A stretch of 36,933 bases of DNA. Source: Actinomycetota bacterium. GTDB lineage: Bacteria > Actinomycetota > Geothermincolia > Geothermincolales > RBG-13-55-18. The position numbers and the translations under genes were made by a program. A model generated the notes under the pieces. The model was not told where the DNA came from. It saw only the letters and a list, made by a program, of their open reading frames with translations, and ran no database searches. Positions 1 through 8,032 of the stretch are shown here, piece by piece; positions within the stretch are counted from its first letter, which is position 1; each line of letters begins with the position of its first letter. The stretch is from the NCBI GenBank assembly GCA_003598015.1, contig QZKE01000058.1, positions 1 to 36,933 on the forward strand. The letters are read 5' to 3'.

Positions 1-1299
1 ATTCAGGGTGAAGTCCACCTCCACCGCCTCTGGGTTGGGGTTCTGCACCAGCACCCAGGTCTCGAAGCCGCCCGCCGTGGCGCCCTCCGCCAGGTACCAT
101 GCGGGTGCGGTTTTTGTCGTCCATATCTCCGTGCCCGTGGAGTTGTTACCCGTCCCCACGAAGAGATTTCCCTGGCAGGCGGCCAGGGACTCTGCGGTAT
201 GGTTCTGGGTTCCGTCGATGCCGTTATCCGCGATGCGCTCCCAGGCCGCCCCGTCGTAGGACCATATCTCGCAGCCTTGGATATTGCCCGTACCCCCTAT
301 GAGCCGGCCGTTATATACCGTGGCGCTGTAGAGTTCCGTGTTGCTCGCATCCCCGAAACCGCCGTTCCCGGGAGAGGTCCCCCCGTCCACCCGGGTCCAG
401 GATGTGCCGCCGTCGTATCGCCACACCTCGCAGCCGGTGGTGAAGTTGGTGGTGTATGCGTAGAGACTCATGTCGTATTCTATAAGGCCGCAGACCTCGG
501 TATTCGCATCCCCGAAACCGCCGTTCCCGGGAGAGGTCCCCCCGTCCACCCGGGTCCAGGAGGTGCCGCCGTCATAGCGCCACACCTCGCAGCCGGTGGT
601 GAGATTCTGTGTGCTCGCATACAGATGGCCGCCATAGGTCTGGATGTGGCAAGCCCTGTTAGTCGCATCCCCGAAACCGCCGTTCCCGGGAGAGGTCCCC
701 CCGTCCACCCGCGTCCAGGATGTGCCGCCGTCATAGCGCCACACCTCGCCTCCGGTGGTGGCATTCTGGGTACCGATATAGAGAGAACCGCCATGGGAGG
801 CGGCGGAGTATGTCCCGGTGTTTCTGGCATCCCCGAAACCGCCGTTCCCGGGAGAGGTCCCCCCGTCCACCCGCGTCCAGGATGTGCCGCCGTCGTATCG
901 CCACACCTCGCAGCCGGTCACGATGTTGAAGGTGCCGGCGTAAACCGTGCCGTCGTGCACGACTGTCCCCGCCGCGTAGTTGGCCAGGTTCTCGAAACCC
1001 CCGCTGGCGATGGTCGTGAACTGCGCCCCGTCGTATCTCATAACGGATGCCCCGATGAACGTGGTCCATGTGCCCAGGTAGAGCTGGTCTTCATTGACGG
1101 ACATGCCCAGGCAGCCGATATTTGCCGGCCTCCCGAAACCATTGGTGTTGAGCTGCGTCCATGCGAATGTCCTCTGCGCGGACAGCGCTGGAGGGGATGA
1201 GGAGCCCGTGAGTACGAGCATGGAGACCAGGAAGACCGGGAGCAGCATCCAAGCCGTAAACCTGAATAGCGGGGAAACCGGTCTTTTCCCTCCCATCAT
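1..1299 (-). CDS. Secreted propeller-like repeat protein, C-terminus cut by window edge
   Basis: Reading the minus strand from the ATG at 1299 gives 433 codons open to the left edge, so the C-terminus lies outside. GGGAGGTGA sits just upstream of the ATG. Residues about 1-45 form a signal peptide: Arg/Lys near the start, a hydrophobic segment with AWMLLPVFLVSMLVL, and a probable cut after ALSA. The body has repeats of about 53-54 residues with the core CEVWRYDGGTSWTRVDG and SPGNGGFGDA, and each repeat also has a short strand such as LYIGTQN. This pattern suggests a Kelch/beta-propeller-like exported domain. Near the cut end the protein reads APAWYLAEGATAGG followed by FETWVLVQNPNPEAVEV, a module also found in the protein at 34327-36933. 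No catalytic motif is visible; a surface or extracellular binding role is inference. Confidence 0.85.
   Translation of the reverse strand, partial: MMGGKRPVSPLFRFTAWMLLPVFLVSMLVLTGSSSPPALSAQRTFAWTQLNTNGFGRPANIGCLGMSVNEDQLYLGTWTTFIGASVMRYDGAQFTTIASGGFENLANYAAGTVVHDGTVYAGTFNIVTGCEVWRYDGGTSWTRVDGGTSPGNGGFGDARNTGTYSAASHGGSLYIGTQNATTGGEVWRYDGGTSWTRVDGGTSPGNGGFGDATNRACHIQTYGGHLYASTQNLTTGCEVWRYDGGTSWTRVDGGTSPGNGGFGDANTEVCGLIEYDMSLYAYTTNFTTGCEVWRYDGGTSWTRVDGGTSPGNGGFGDASNTELYSATVYNGRLIGGTGNIQGCEIWSYDGAAWERIADNGIDGTQNHTAESLAACQGNLFVGTGNNSTGTEIWTTKTAPAWYLAEGATAGGFETWVLVQNPNPEAVEVDFTLN
347..918 (-). repeat. Four near-identical in-frame repeat units inside the secreted protein gene
   Basis: Conserved blocks begin at 347, 506, 665 and 827, with periods of 159, 159 and 162 bp. 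About 90 bp of each unit is nearly identical in DNA, including third codon positions; only a few bases differ (for example GGGTCC versus GCGTCC, and TATCGC versus TAGCGC). The rest of each unit is much more diverged. This suggests recent duplication or gene conversion of the conserved half. Confidence 0.85.
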
Positions 1300-1836
1300 C
1301 GTCACCTCCCATGGTTTGCAGGTGCCGTAACCCCCAGGGCACTTTCGCGATACTACCGATTCTATCATCCTTGCACAGCTTCGACACTGGCCGACGCCGG
1401 AACTCTCACCCATGGAGCTCGGTCATGCGGCAGCCCCTCGACCCGGGTGAGTCAGCCCTCCGGGTCCGGTGTTCCGAGTTGGTTAAATACGCCGTATCTA
1501 CCCGGAGAAGACGGCAGTGGAAGGAACGGTAAGCGGGATATGCTCAAGGCATGCCCGTTTTCATATGAAGGCCGCTCTGCCGGCGTCCGGACGCCAGCGC
1601 CGCTCGCCAGGGTCCGCTGTAACCCTTGCGCGCCACGAGTGTTTTTTCTTGCAAGGTAAAGGATAGACCTCATGCAACGGGGCCGTCTCGGCCTTACTGG
1701 CAAGAAGCACCATTTCTACGGGGGATGTTTTGCGCTTTTTTCCAGGGACGAGGGCCGGCCGGCTTCCTTGCGGAAATGGAAACGGAAGGGGCTGTAAAAC
1801 GCGGCCCGCACCGCGGGGAGAAAAGGAGGTACGTCT
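1300..1836. other. 537-bp intergenic region between divergent genes
   Basis: No convincing gene is present. A perfect 14-bp palindrome (GGCGTCCGGACGCC) lies at 1582-1595. The stretch just before 1837 contains AAAAGGAGGT, the ribosome binding site of the next gene. I could not place a convincing -35/-10 pair for either flanking gene. Confidence 0.5.
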
Positions 1837-3522
1837 ATGAGAAACGCGAGGAATGTCTGGCAGGGTATATGCAGGGGCCTGTCCCGGTCGGAACGGGGCT
1901 TGAACATATTGCTCGAGGAAGGTGAGAAGACATACACGCCCGGGGAGCTCAAGGCCGCGGCGGAGAGGGCGGCGCTAGGGCTGCTCAAAGCCGGCGTGGT
2001 CCCGGGCGACCGTGTCGGCATCATGGCCCAGACCACACCTTCCACGGTCATCTCTTTCCTGGCTTGCTGGGCGGCGGGAGCGGTGGCCGTGCCCTTGCCG
2101 CTTCCCATGCGCGCCGTCGAACCGCGTTCCTTCGTGGAGCAGAGCCGTAGGCGCCTGGAGAAGGTCGAGGCGAGGTTGCTCACCCTTCCGGGCTCGCTCA
2201 TCCCCATGGTGGGCGATATGGGAGACGGGCTGCGCCTGGTCGCCAGCGAGGAGCTCGACCGCGCCGGGGACATGCCACCCACGCCCTCCACGCCGGGGGA
2301 TACAGCATTGGTGCAGTTCACTTCCGGCTCCACCAGCGAGCCGCGCGGCGTCATCCTCTCCCACGCCAACATCATGGCCAACGTGAGGGCCATAACCCGC
2401 AAGGTGAAGGTCACGCACCGCGATTGCATAGTCTCGTGGATGCCGCTCTATCACGACATGGGCCTCATCGGCTTTCTCATCACCGCCCTCGCGGCCGGTT
2501 CCAGCCTCATCCTCATGTCGCCCCAGCGCTTCGTCGCCGATCCGGCGGTATGGATGCGCACCATAAGCGAGTATCGGGCTACCATAACCGGCGGACCCAA
2601 CTTCGCCTTCGCCCTCTCCACCCGCGTTCTTGCGTCCGGGACCGCGGGGGACCTCGACCTCTCTCCCCTGCGCCTGGCCCTGAACGGGGCCGAACCCGTG
2701 GATCAAGAGGTCATGGACGGTTTCGTCGCGGCCGGGGAGGCCTGCGGGCTGCGGCCCGAGGTGCCGTACCCCGTGTATGGCCTGGCCGAGGCCACGCTGG
2801 CCGTGACCTTCCCGCAGCCGGGGAAGAGATACCGCGTGGACCACGTATCCCGGGATGGTATCGAGGCGAATGGGTTCGCACGGCCGGCCGAGCCCGGGGA
2901 GGAGGGTACGCGCACCCTGGTCTCTCTGGGGAGTCCCCTGGAGGGCATAGAGGTGAGCGTGATCAAGGAGGACGGGAGCGAAGCCGGCGAGAGAGAGGTG
3001 GGGGAAGTCTGCGTGCGTGGAGACTCCGTCATGCAGGGGTACTGGGCGGACGCCGCCGCAACCGCGGAGTCACTGCGCGGCGGCAGCCTGCACACCGGGG
3101 ACCTGGGCTACCTCGCCGGCGGCGAGCTCTACCTGGTGGGCAGGATCAAGGACATGGTGATCATCGGGGGGCGCAATCTCTTTCCCGAGGACGTGGAGCG
3201 ATGCGTGGAGAGGGTAAGCGGCGTGCGTAAGGGCAACGCGGTGGCCTTCGGCGTGACCACGCGCCGTGGCCGCGAGCGCCTGGTACTCGTGGGGGAGACG
3301 CACCTGTCCTGCTCGCGGGCGGCTGCAGAAGCGGCGCGCGCCGTCTCCTCGACGGTGAGGGAGGAGATAGGGGTTCCGGTGCGGGAAGTGGTGCTGGTGC
3401 CGGCGGGAAGCCTGCCCAAGACCTCGAGCGGGAAGAAACGCCGCTTCCTCTGCCGTGACCTCTACCTGGGAAGGCAGCTCCAGCCCGTGGCCAGCAGCGG
3501 CGCCGCCGTCATCGGTATTTGA
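1837..3522 (+). CDS. Fatty-acyl-AMP ligase (FAAL)-like AMP-binding enzyme
   Basis: This 561-residue ANL-superfamily enzyme should activate a carboxylic (probably fatty) acid with ATP to an acyl-adenylate. The ATP loop is FTSGSTSEPRG (161-171). WMPLYHDMGLIG (201-212) and YGLAEATLAV (314-323) are patterns I associate with FAALs rather than with ordinary acyl-CoA ligases. HTGDLGYL and GRIKDMVIIGGRN (435-447) form the hinge region, and the catalytic Lys lies in LPKTSSGKK (near 533). The start has AGGAGGT six bases upstream. A strong hairpin follows the gene, then a hydrolase on the same strand. No acyl carrier protein or polyketide synthase is adjacent, so the acceptor is unknown. CoA-ligase activity cannot be excluded without aligning the FAAL-specific insertion. 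Confidence 0.88.
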   Translation: MRNARNVWQGICRGLSRSERGLNILLEEGEKTYTPGELKAAAERAALGLLKAGVVPGDRVGIMAQTTPSTVISFLACWAAGAVAVPLPLPMRAVEPRSFVEQSRRRLEKVEARLLTLPGSLIPMVGDMGDGLRLVASEELDRAGDMPPTPSTPGDTALVQFTSGSTSEPRGVILSHANIMANVRAITRKVKVTHRDCIVSWMPLYHDMGLIGFLITALAAGSSLILMSPQRFVADPAVWMRTISEYRATITGGPNFAFALSTRVLASGTAGDLDLSPLRLALNGAEPVDQEVMDGFVAAGEACGLRPEVPYPVYGLAEATLAVTFPQPGKRYRVDHVSRDGIEANGFARPAEPGEEGTRTLVSLGSPLEGIEVSVIKEDGSEAGEREVGEVCVRGDSVMQGYWADAAATAESLRGGSLHTGDLGYLAGGELYLVGRIKDMVIIGGRNLFPEDVERCVERVSGVRKGNAVAFGVTTRRGRERLVLVGETHLSCSRAAAEAARAVSSTVREEIGVPVREVVLVPAGSLPKTSSGKKRRFLCRDLYLGRQLQPVASSGAAVIGI

Positions 3523-3558
3523 GTACGTCCCCTTCACGGGGTCGTCTGAGAAATGAGT

Positions 3559-3581
3559 GGGGGGCGCGTCAAGCGCCCCCC
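3559..3581 (+). terminator. Strong GC hairpin downstream of the FAAL-like gene
   Basis: A perfect 9-bp stem (GGGGGGCGC/GCGCCCCCC) encloses a 5-base loop (GTCAA), 37 bp after the stop codon. No T-run follows, so it is not a canonical intrinsic terminator. It could pause polymerase or stabilise the 3' end. Confidence 0.45.
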
Positions 3582-3691
3582 GACCATCGTGCGTCGAAAC
3601 CGGCTCGCCTGCCTGATTGCGGCAGCGTGGAGATGGGGAAAATAAAAGAGACCGGAAACAGGCATCGCCAGTTGAGATTGGAGGCAGGACA

Positions 3692-4579
3692 ATGGCGGTT
3701 CTACGCACTGCGGATGAAAGGTTCGCGGACTTGCCCGCCTTTCCCTTCGAGCCGCATTATCTGGACTTTGATGGGGTGCGGGTACACTACATCGACGAGG
3801 GTGAGGGGAAGGCGATTCTCTGCCTGCACGGCGAGCCCAGCTGGTCCTATCTCTATCGTAAGATGGTCCCCATCCTCGCGGAGCGGCATCGCGTCGTGGC
3901 CATGGATTTCATCGGTTTCGGAAGATCGGATAAGTATGCGCAGCGCGAGGATTACACCTTCGAGATGCACAAAAGCACCCTGATGCGGTTCATCGAGGAA
4001 GTGGGACTGGAGGGCATCACGGTCGTTGTCCAGGATTGGGGAGGACTGATAGGGCTCAGGGTGGCGACCCTCATGCCGGAGCGGTTCGCGCGCCTGGTGA
4101 TCATGAACACCGGGCTGCCCGTGGCCGGCGGAAACATACCCGAGGCCCTGGTGCGGTGGCGCAAGTTCACGGCAGAATCGCCGGTCTTCCCCGTCGGCGA
4201 CATCGTCCAGGCCGCCACCGTGAGCGAGCTGCCTCTCGAGGTCGTCGCGGCCTATGATGCCCCCTTCCCGGACGACAGCTACAAGGCGGGTGCAAGGATG
4301 TGGCCGCTGCTTATACCCGTCGAGCCCGGCGATCCCGCGGACCCTGAGATGCGAGCGGCCAGGGAGATACTGGCGGCGTGGGAGAAGCCCGTGCTGGTGA
4401 TGTTCTCGGACCAGGACCCAATAACCAGAGGCGGGGACGTTTTCTTCCGCAAGCTCATACCCGCCGCCGGCGAACAGCCCGAGATCGTGATCAAGGATGC
4501 CGGCCACTTCCTGCAGGAGGACAAGGGCGAGGAGATAGCGGGGCACATACTCGCCTTCATGGACCGCACATGTACCTAA
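3692..4579 (+). CDS. Haloalkane dehalogenase-like alpha/beta hydrolase
   Basis: This 295-residue alpha/beta hydrolase is the usual length for haloalkane dehalogenases. The oxyanion region [13 protein letters not shown] (46-58) closely resembles that of Xanthobacter DhlA (subfamily I). The nucleophile is D115 in VVQDWGG, with W116 as first halide-stabilising Trp. RWRKF (W156) in the cap could supply the second Trp. The acid is probably D242 (or D240) in FSDQDP, and the base H272 in DAGHFLQED. The ATG at 3692 is preferred over upstream in-frame starts because GGAGG lies seven bases upstream. The gene overlaps the convergent NMO-like gene by 4 bp. The physiological substrate need not be halogenated; related hydrolases act on epoxides or esters. 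Confidence 0.85.
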   Translation: MAVLRTADERFADLPAFPFEPHYLDFDGVRVHYIDEGEGKAILCLHGEPSWSYLYRKMVPILAERHRVVAMDFIGFGRSDKYAQREDYTFEMHKSTLMRFIEEVGLEGITVVVQDWGGLIGLRVATLMPERFARLVIMNTGLPVAGGNIPEALVRWRKFTAESPVFPVGDIVQAATVSELPLEVVAAYDAPFPDDSYKAGARMWPLLIPVEPGDPADPEMRAAREILAAWEKPVLVMFSDQDPITRGGDVFFRKLIPAAGEQPEIVIKDAGHFLQEDKGEEIAGHILAFMDRTCT

Positions 4580-5496
4580 AGGCCGCGCAGGATGGCTTCG
4601 CCGTCCTCGACCATGCGGCGTATGATCTCCCCCGCGGGCAGTATCTCGCGGATAGCCCCGGCACATTCTCCCGCAATCACCAGGCCGGCGTTGACATCGC
4701 CGTCCTGGAAGGTGGCGGGAGCGCGCATCCAGGCCTCGCCGCACCTGGATATCCTCTCCTCCGCCGGCAAGGCCTCCAGGCTGCGCGCGAGGTCGTTGGC
4801 CAGGACCCTGACGCACCCCATGCCCACGGGCAGCACGGTGGTGCCGCCCGGCTGCGCCTCCAGGAGAGCACGCTTTACGTCGGGGTGGATACGGCACTCC
4901 TCGCTGAGCATGAGGCGCGTGCCGATCTGCACGCCCCTGGCCCCCATGGCGAAGGCGGCGGCGTAGCTCCTTCCGTCGTGGATGCCGCCGGCGGCCACCA
5001 CCGGCACGTCCACCGTCTCGACCACGTGGGGGACCAGGGTCAGGGTAGACACGGCCCGGGCCGCCTGCACGCCGCCGGATTCCCCTCCCTCTGCCACCAC
5101 CCCGTCCACGCCGGCTTGCACGGCCTTGAGGGCCAGGGAAGGGGAGGGGACGACGTGGAACGCCTTTATGCCGGCGTCCCGGAGCAGGGAGGAAAGGGCC
5201 GTGGGGGAGCCCGCCGAAGTGGTAACGACCGCTATACTTTCCTCCACCAGGATCTCCACCATGGCGGGGGAGAGGGGATTGCGAGCCACCAGGTTGACGC
5301 CGAAAGGCCTGGCGGTGAGCTCACGCACCCCGGCGATAGCCCTGCGCAGGCCCTCCACATCCAAGCCGACCGTGGCCAGCTGGCCTAAACCGCCGCCCTC
5401 GCAGACGGCGGCCACGAGTTCCGGGTTGGAGATGCTGCCCATGGCCCCCATGATCACCGGGTATTCCGTGCCGAGGAGATGCGCTACGGATTCCAT
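4576..5496 (-). CDS. Nitronate monooxygenase / FabK-like FMN flavoprotein
   Basis: This 306-residue TIM-barrel flavoprotein of the NPD/FabK family begins with [23 protein letters not shown]-binding motifs are [12 protein letters not shown] (166-177) and [12 protein letters not shown]. Family members are nitronate monooxygenases or enoyl-ACP reductases. They usually carry a His in EGxEAGGH; here the segment reads [10 protein letters not shown], with V143 at that position, so classical nitronate oxidation is doubtful. It is the last gene of a minus-strand run, 13 bp after the ferredoxin-type gene at 5510-6565, suggesting co-transcription and possibly electron exchange with it. That partnership is inference. 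Confidence 0.85.
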   Translation of the reverse strand: MESVAHLLGTEYPVIMGAMGSISNPELVAAVCEGGGLGQLATVGLDVEGLRRAIAGVRELTARPFGVNLVARNPLSPAMVEILVEESIAVVTTSAGSPTALSSLLRDAGIKAFHVVPSPSLALKAVQAGVDGVVAEGGESGGVQAARAVSTLTLVPHVVETVDVPVVAAGGIHDGRSYAAAFAMGARGVQIGTRLMLSEECRIHPDVKRALLEAQPGGTTVLPVGMGCVRVLANDLARSLEALPAEERISRCGEAWMRAPATFQDGDVNAGLVIAGECAGAIREILPAGEIIRRMVEDGEAILRGL

Positions 5497-5509
5497 CGGC
5501 CCTTCTCCA

Positions 5510-6565
5510 TCACATCAGGCCGCGGTCCTGCAGAATCCTCATGTTCATCTCCACCACGTTGGCGGGCGGCGCCTCGAGGTCCTCCTTCAGCACCATCTCC
5601 ACGGCGTCCGCCGGACAGGTAGGGACGCACAGGCCGCACCCGATACAGCGGGCCGGGTCCACCTCCATGTATTCTTCACCCTCCACGATGGCCTCTATCT
5701 GGCAGCGGTCGAGGCAGGTGCCGCAGGCGGTACATACGTCGGGATCTATCTCGGCCCGGCAGATAGAGTGGACGTGGTCGGCCGGCCGTGCGAAGGTGGT
5801 GAGGCCCCGCAATTGACCGCAGCAACACGAGCAGCAGCAGCAGATGTTCACGATGTCCTGGGCATTGCTGGGAGAGAGAACCAGGGCTGCCTCCTCGGCC
5901 TTGTCCAGGATGTCCAGGCACTCCTCGAGGCTTATCTTGCGGCCGATGCCGTTTTCGGCGTAGTAATCCGCGGCGAAGCCGAAGACCAGGCAGTTCTCAT
6001 GCGGACGCTCGCATTCATGACCCAGCAGCCCGCGCTCCACGCGGCAGATGCAATCGGCCACGGCGATGTTATCGTAGCCCTTCACCAATGCGCGGATGCT
6101 GTTGTAGGTGGAGATCTCCTTGGTCGCGTCCACCGCCGCCTCCACCGGGACCACCCTCATCTGTTTCGTCTTCACCTGGGACCAGAAATCCGTTATGTAG
6201 GGCATGTATTCGTCCAGCAACTCCGCCAGTTCGCGGTCCATGCTCTTGAGGTGGAACTCGTAGATGCCCACCAGGAAGGACATGGCCATGTACATCGTCT
6301 CGTCTCCCGCCCGCAGCCTGAATATACTACCCTGTTTCGCCATGGACTCCAGCATCTCCGCCGCCGCGGCCTCATCCATACCGGCGCGCGCGGCGATGGC
6401 CGCAGCCGTCTCCGGGAAGAGCTGGAGGTGCAGCTCCATCTCCGCTTCCTCGGGGGTGAAGTACCTCTTCAGGAGCTTCAGCTCCACCCCGTTCTCGGTG
6501 GTGGGGAACCCTCCGGGCAGCTTGTCCAGGAAATCCCGCAATCGCAAGTACACATCCTCCGCCAT
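5510..6565 (-). CDS. Winged-helix / Cys-cluster / 2x[4Fe-4S] ferredoxin protein, paralogue 1
   Basis: This 351-residue cytoplasmic protein is one of three tandem paralogues. Residues 35-90 look like a winged-helix fold (TPEEAEME, then AAAAEMLESMAKQGSIF). The middle has C172 and C174 in DCICR, then C185 and C192, followed by ICCCCSCCCG (C242-245, C247-249), seven Cys in eight positions. The C-terminus has two ferredoxin motifs: C278/281/284/288 (C-x2-C-x2-C-x3-C) and C307/310/313/317. The start at 6565 has AAGGAG upstream and aligns with both paralogues (MAEDVY, SEDVY, MPDDVY). It could be an electron carrier, a redox sensor or both; a DNA-binding role is only suggested by the N-terminal fold. 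I recall related sequences with this Cys pattern from anaerobes but know no assigned function. Confidence 0.85.
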   Translation of the reverse strand: MAEDVYLRLRDFLDKLPGGFPTTENGVELKLLKRYFTPEEAEMELHLQLFPETAAAIAARAGMDEAAAAEMLESMAKQGSIFRLRAGDETMYMAMSFLVGIYEFHLKSMDRELAELLDEYMPYITDFWSQVKTKQMRVVPVEAAVDATKEISTYNSIRALVKGYDNIAVADCICRVERGLLGHECERPHENCLVFGFAADYYAENGIGRKISLEECLDILDKAEEAALVLSPSNAQDIVNICCCCSCCCGQLRGLTTFARPADHVHSICRAEIDPDVCTACGTCLDRCQIEAIVEGEEYMEVDPARCIGCGLCVPTCPADAVEMVLKEDLEAPPANVVEMNMRILQDRGLM

Positions 6566-6636
6566 GGCTTCTCCTTCCGGTTTTTCCACTGCTCAAGACC
6601 ACTAAGTCACGCACCAGCAACGCTGGTTCACCGCCA

Positions 6637-6851
6637 TCGCGAGTATAAGCGAAGCGATCTCAACCGGACCGCGGTCAACCTCCGGAGGAGACTGCCGCGT
6701 CGCCGCGCTCATCACAATGACGTGTACCTTTGCGCGTCGCCGCGCTCCTCGCGACAAGCTCCAGGCCTCCGTGCCATGCACGATGCTGTCGCAACGCTAT
6801 CACAAATGAGATTACCGCGTCGCTCGTGGCTCCTCGCGACAAGCTCCAGGC
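6637..6851. repeat. Interspersed palindrome-type repeat cluster between two ferredoxin genes
   Basis: The 290-bp gap between paralogues 2 and 1 is filled with degenerate inverted elements of the GCGAAGCGATCTC ... GCGTCGC ... CGC type. A 23-bp sequence starting GCTCCTCGCGACAAGC is repeated exactly at 6744-6766 and 6829-6851. GCGTCGCCGCGCTC is duplicated at 6697-6710 and 6734-6747. The reverse complement matches a copy at 19360-19391. Upstream of the cluster, ACCAGC-AAC-GCTGGT forms an inverted repeat at 6612-6626. No transposase is associated. Confidence 0.7.
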
Positions 6852-6855
6852 TTCT

Positions 6856-7944
6856 TTATTGGGGTTTTATGACCTCGAGGAACGCCTCCAGCTTGCCCTT
6901 CTCCTGCAGGATATTCATGCCCATCTCCGCGGTGGTATGCGGCGGCTCCACGAATCCATCCGCTTTCTCCAGGCGCAGGGCTTCCTCCGGGCAGCCGGTG
7001 ACGCAGAGCCCGCATCCTATGCAGCGCTCCCCGCGCACCACCGCCACCTCGCCGACCACCTCGATGGCCTGCACCGGGCACCTCTCCTCGGCGCATATTC
7101 CGCACCCGGTGCACATCTCCGCGTCCACCGCGGCGGTGAACCCGGAGTTCGAGAAGACAGGGGCATTGCCCCACTCCAGGCTCATGCGCAGCAGGCCGCA
7201 ACAGCAGGTGCAGCAGTTGCATACGAAGGTCAGGCGCTCCTGCACGTTGTTTATCTGGTGCACGAGGCCCGCTTCGTCGAATTCCCTCAGCTTCTCCTTC
7301 ATCTCGTCCTTGCTGAGGTAGCGCCCGAAACCCCGCTCCACCAGGTAGGTGCAGGTCTCGTCGAAGAGCATGCAGGCCTCCCGGGGGGCGTCGCATTTCC
7401 CCTCCATGTCACGGCAGGCGCAGGTGGCGATGCCCACCACCGCTGCCCTGTCTATCATCTCGTAGACCTTCTGGTAGGGGAGGACTCCCGGCTTGCTCTC
7501 CACCTCCTCCTGGATGGGGATGATGCGGGAGAAGGTGGTCTCCGAACCCCTGAAACCCTTGCCCAGCACGGGAAGGTAGCTCTTCCACAGCGGCGTGAGC
7601 TTCTCCCTCATCTCGCCGGACATCCCCTTCATGTAGGGGAACTCGAAGATGCCGGGCATCACCGGGAGGAGGGCGTAACCGAGTGAGCCCTCCTTCTCGC
7701 GCTCGTAGACTACGGCCTTGTCCGCCAGGGACTCGAGGCACCTTGCTGCCGTCTCCTCGTCGACCCCGGCGCGGCGGGCGACGTCCTCCACGCTGAAAGG
7801 CCGAAAACCCAGGCCCAGTGCCACCCTGGCCTCATCCTCGGAAAAGAAGGTCTTGAGTATCTCGGTGATCTCCGGCGCCGGCGGGCATCCCGTGGGGTGC
7901 CGGTCCAGCAGCTCCCGCAGCTGCTCGTATACATCTTCTGACAA
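6856..7944 (-). CDS. Winged-helix / Cys-cluster / 2x[4Fe-4S] ferredoxin protein, paralogue 2
   Basis: This 362-residue paralogue has the same domain order as its neighbours. The winged-helix-like part spans 35-90 (FSVEDVARRAGVDEETAARC). Single Cys lie at 175, 177 (TCACR), 184 and 191. The cluster is VCNCCTCCCG (C242, 244, 245, 247-249), where Asn replaces one Cys present in the other two copies. Ferredoxin motif 1 is C278-x2-C-x2-C-x4-C289, one residue longer than usual; motif 2 is C308 or C309 region CIGCGLCVTGCP, regular. I chose the TTG at 7944: GGGAGAGAG lies upstream, and LSEDVY aligns with the N-termini of both paralogues, whereas the longer reading adds basic residues absent from them. 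The TAA stop abuts the repeat cluster. Confidence 0.83.
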   Translation of the reverse strand: MSEDVYEQLRELLDRHPTGCPPAPEITEILKTFFSEDEARVALGLGFRPFSVEDVARRAGVDEETAARCLESLADKAVVYEREKEGSLGYALLPVMPGIFEFPYMKGMSGEMREKLTPLWKSYLPVLGKGFRGSETTFSRIIPIQEEVESKPGVLPYQKVYEMIDRAAVVGIATCACRDMEGKCDAPREACMLFDETCTYLVERGFGRYLSKDEMKEKLREFDEAGLVHQINNVQERLTFVCNCCTCCCGLLRMSLEWGNAPVFSNSGFTAAVDAEMCTGCGICAEERCPVQAIEVVGEVAVVRGERCIGCGLCVTGCPEEALRLEKADGFVEPPHTTAEMGMNILQEKGKLEAFLEVIKPQ

Positions 7945-8032
7945 GTCTCTCTCCCTTCTGACCCGCCGGCGGTGGACGCCGGCTTTTCTATTGCCTCGTC
8001 CCACCCCCCGGGGTGGTTGACTATGCGGCAGC

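Noticed and set aside
1452..1703. 83-codon minus-strand open frame in the 1300-1836 gap
   Set aside because: It has no ribosome site and no recognisable domain, and its composition is consistent with a chance frame.
6730..7686. 318-codon plus-strand open frame over the repeats and ferredoxin paralogue 2
   Set aside because: It is an antisense shadow; the minus-strand Cys motifs are unmistakable.
8003..8018. Hairpin CCACCCC-CC-GGGGTGG as terminator between ferredoxin paralogues
   Set aside because: There is no T-run on the minus strand; the genes probably remain co-transcribed.
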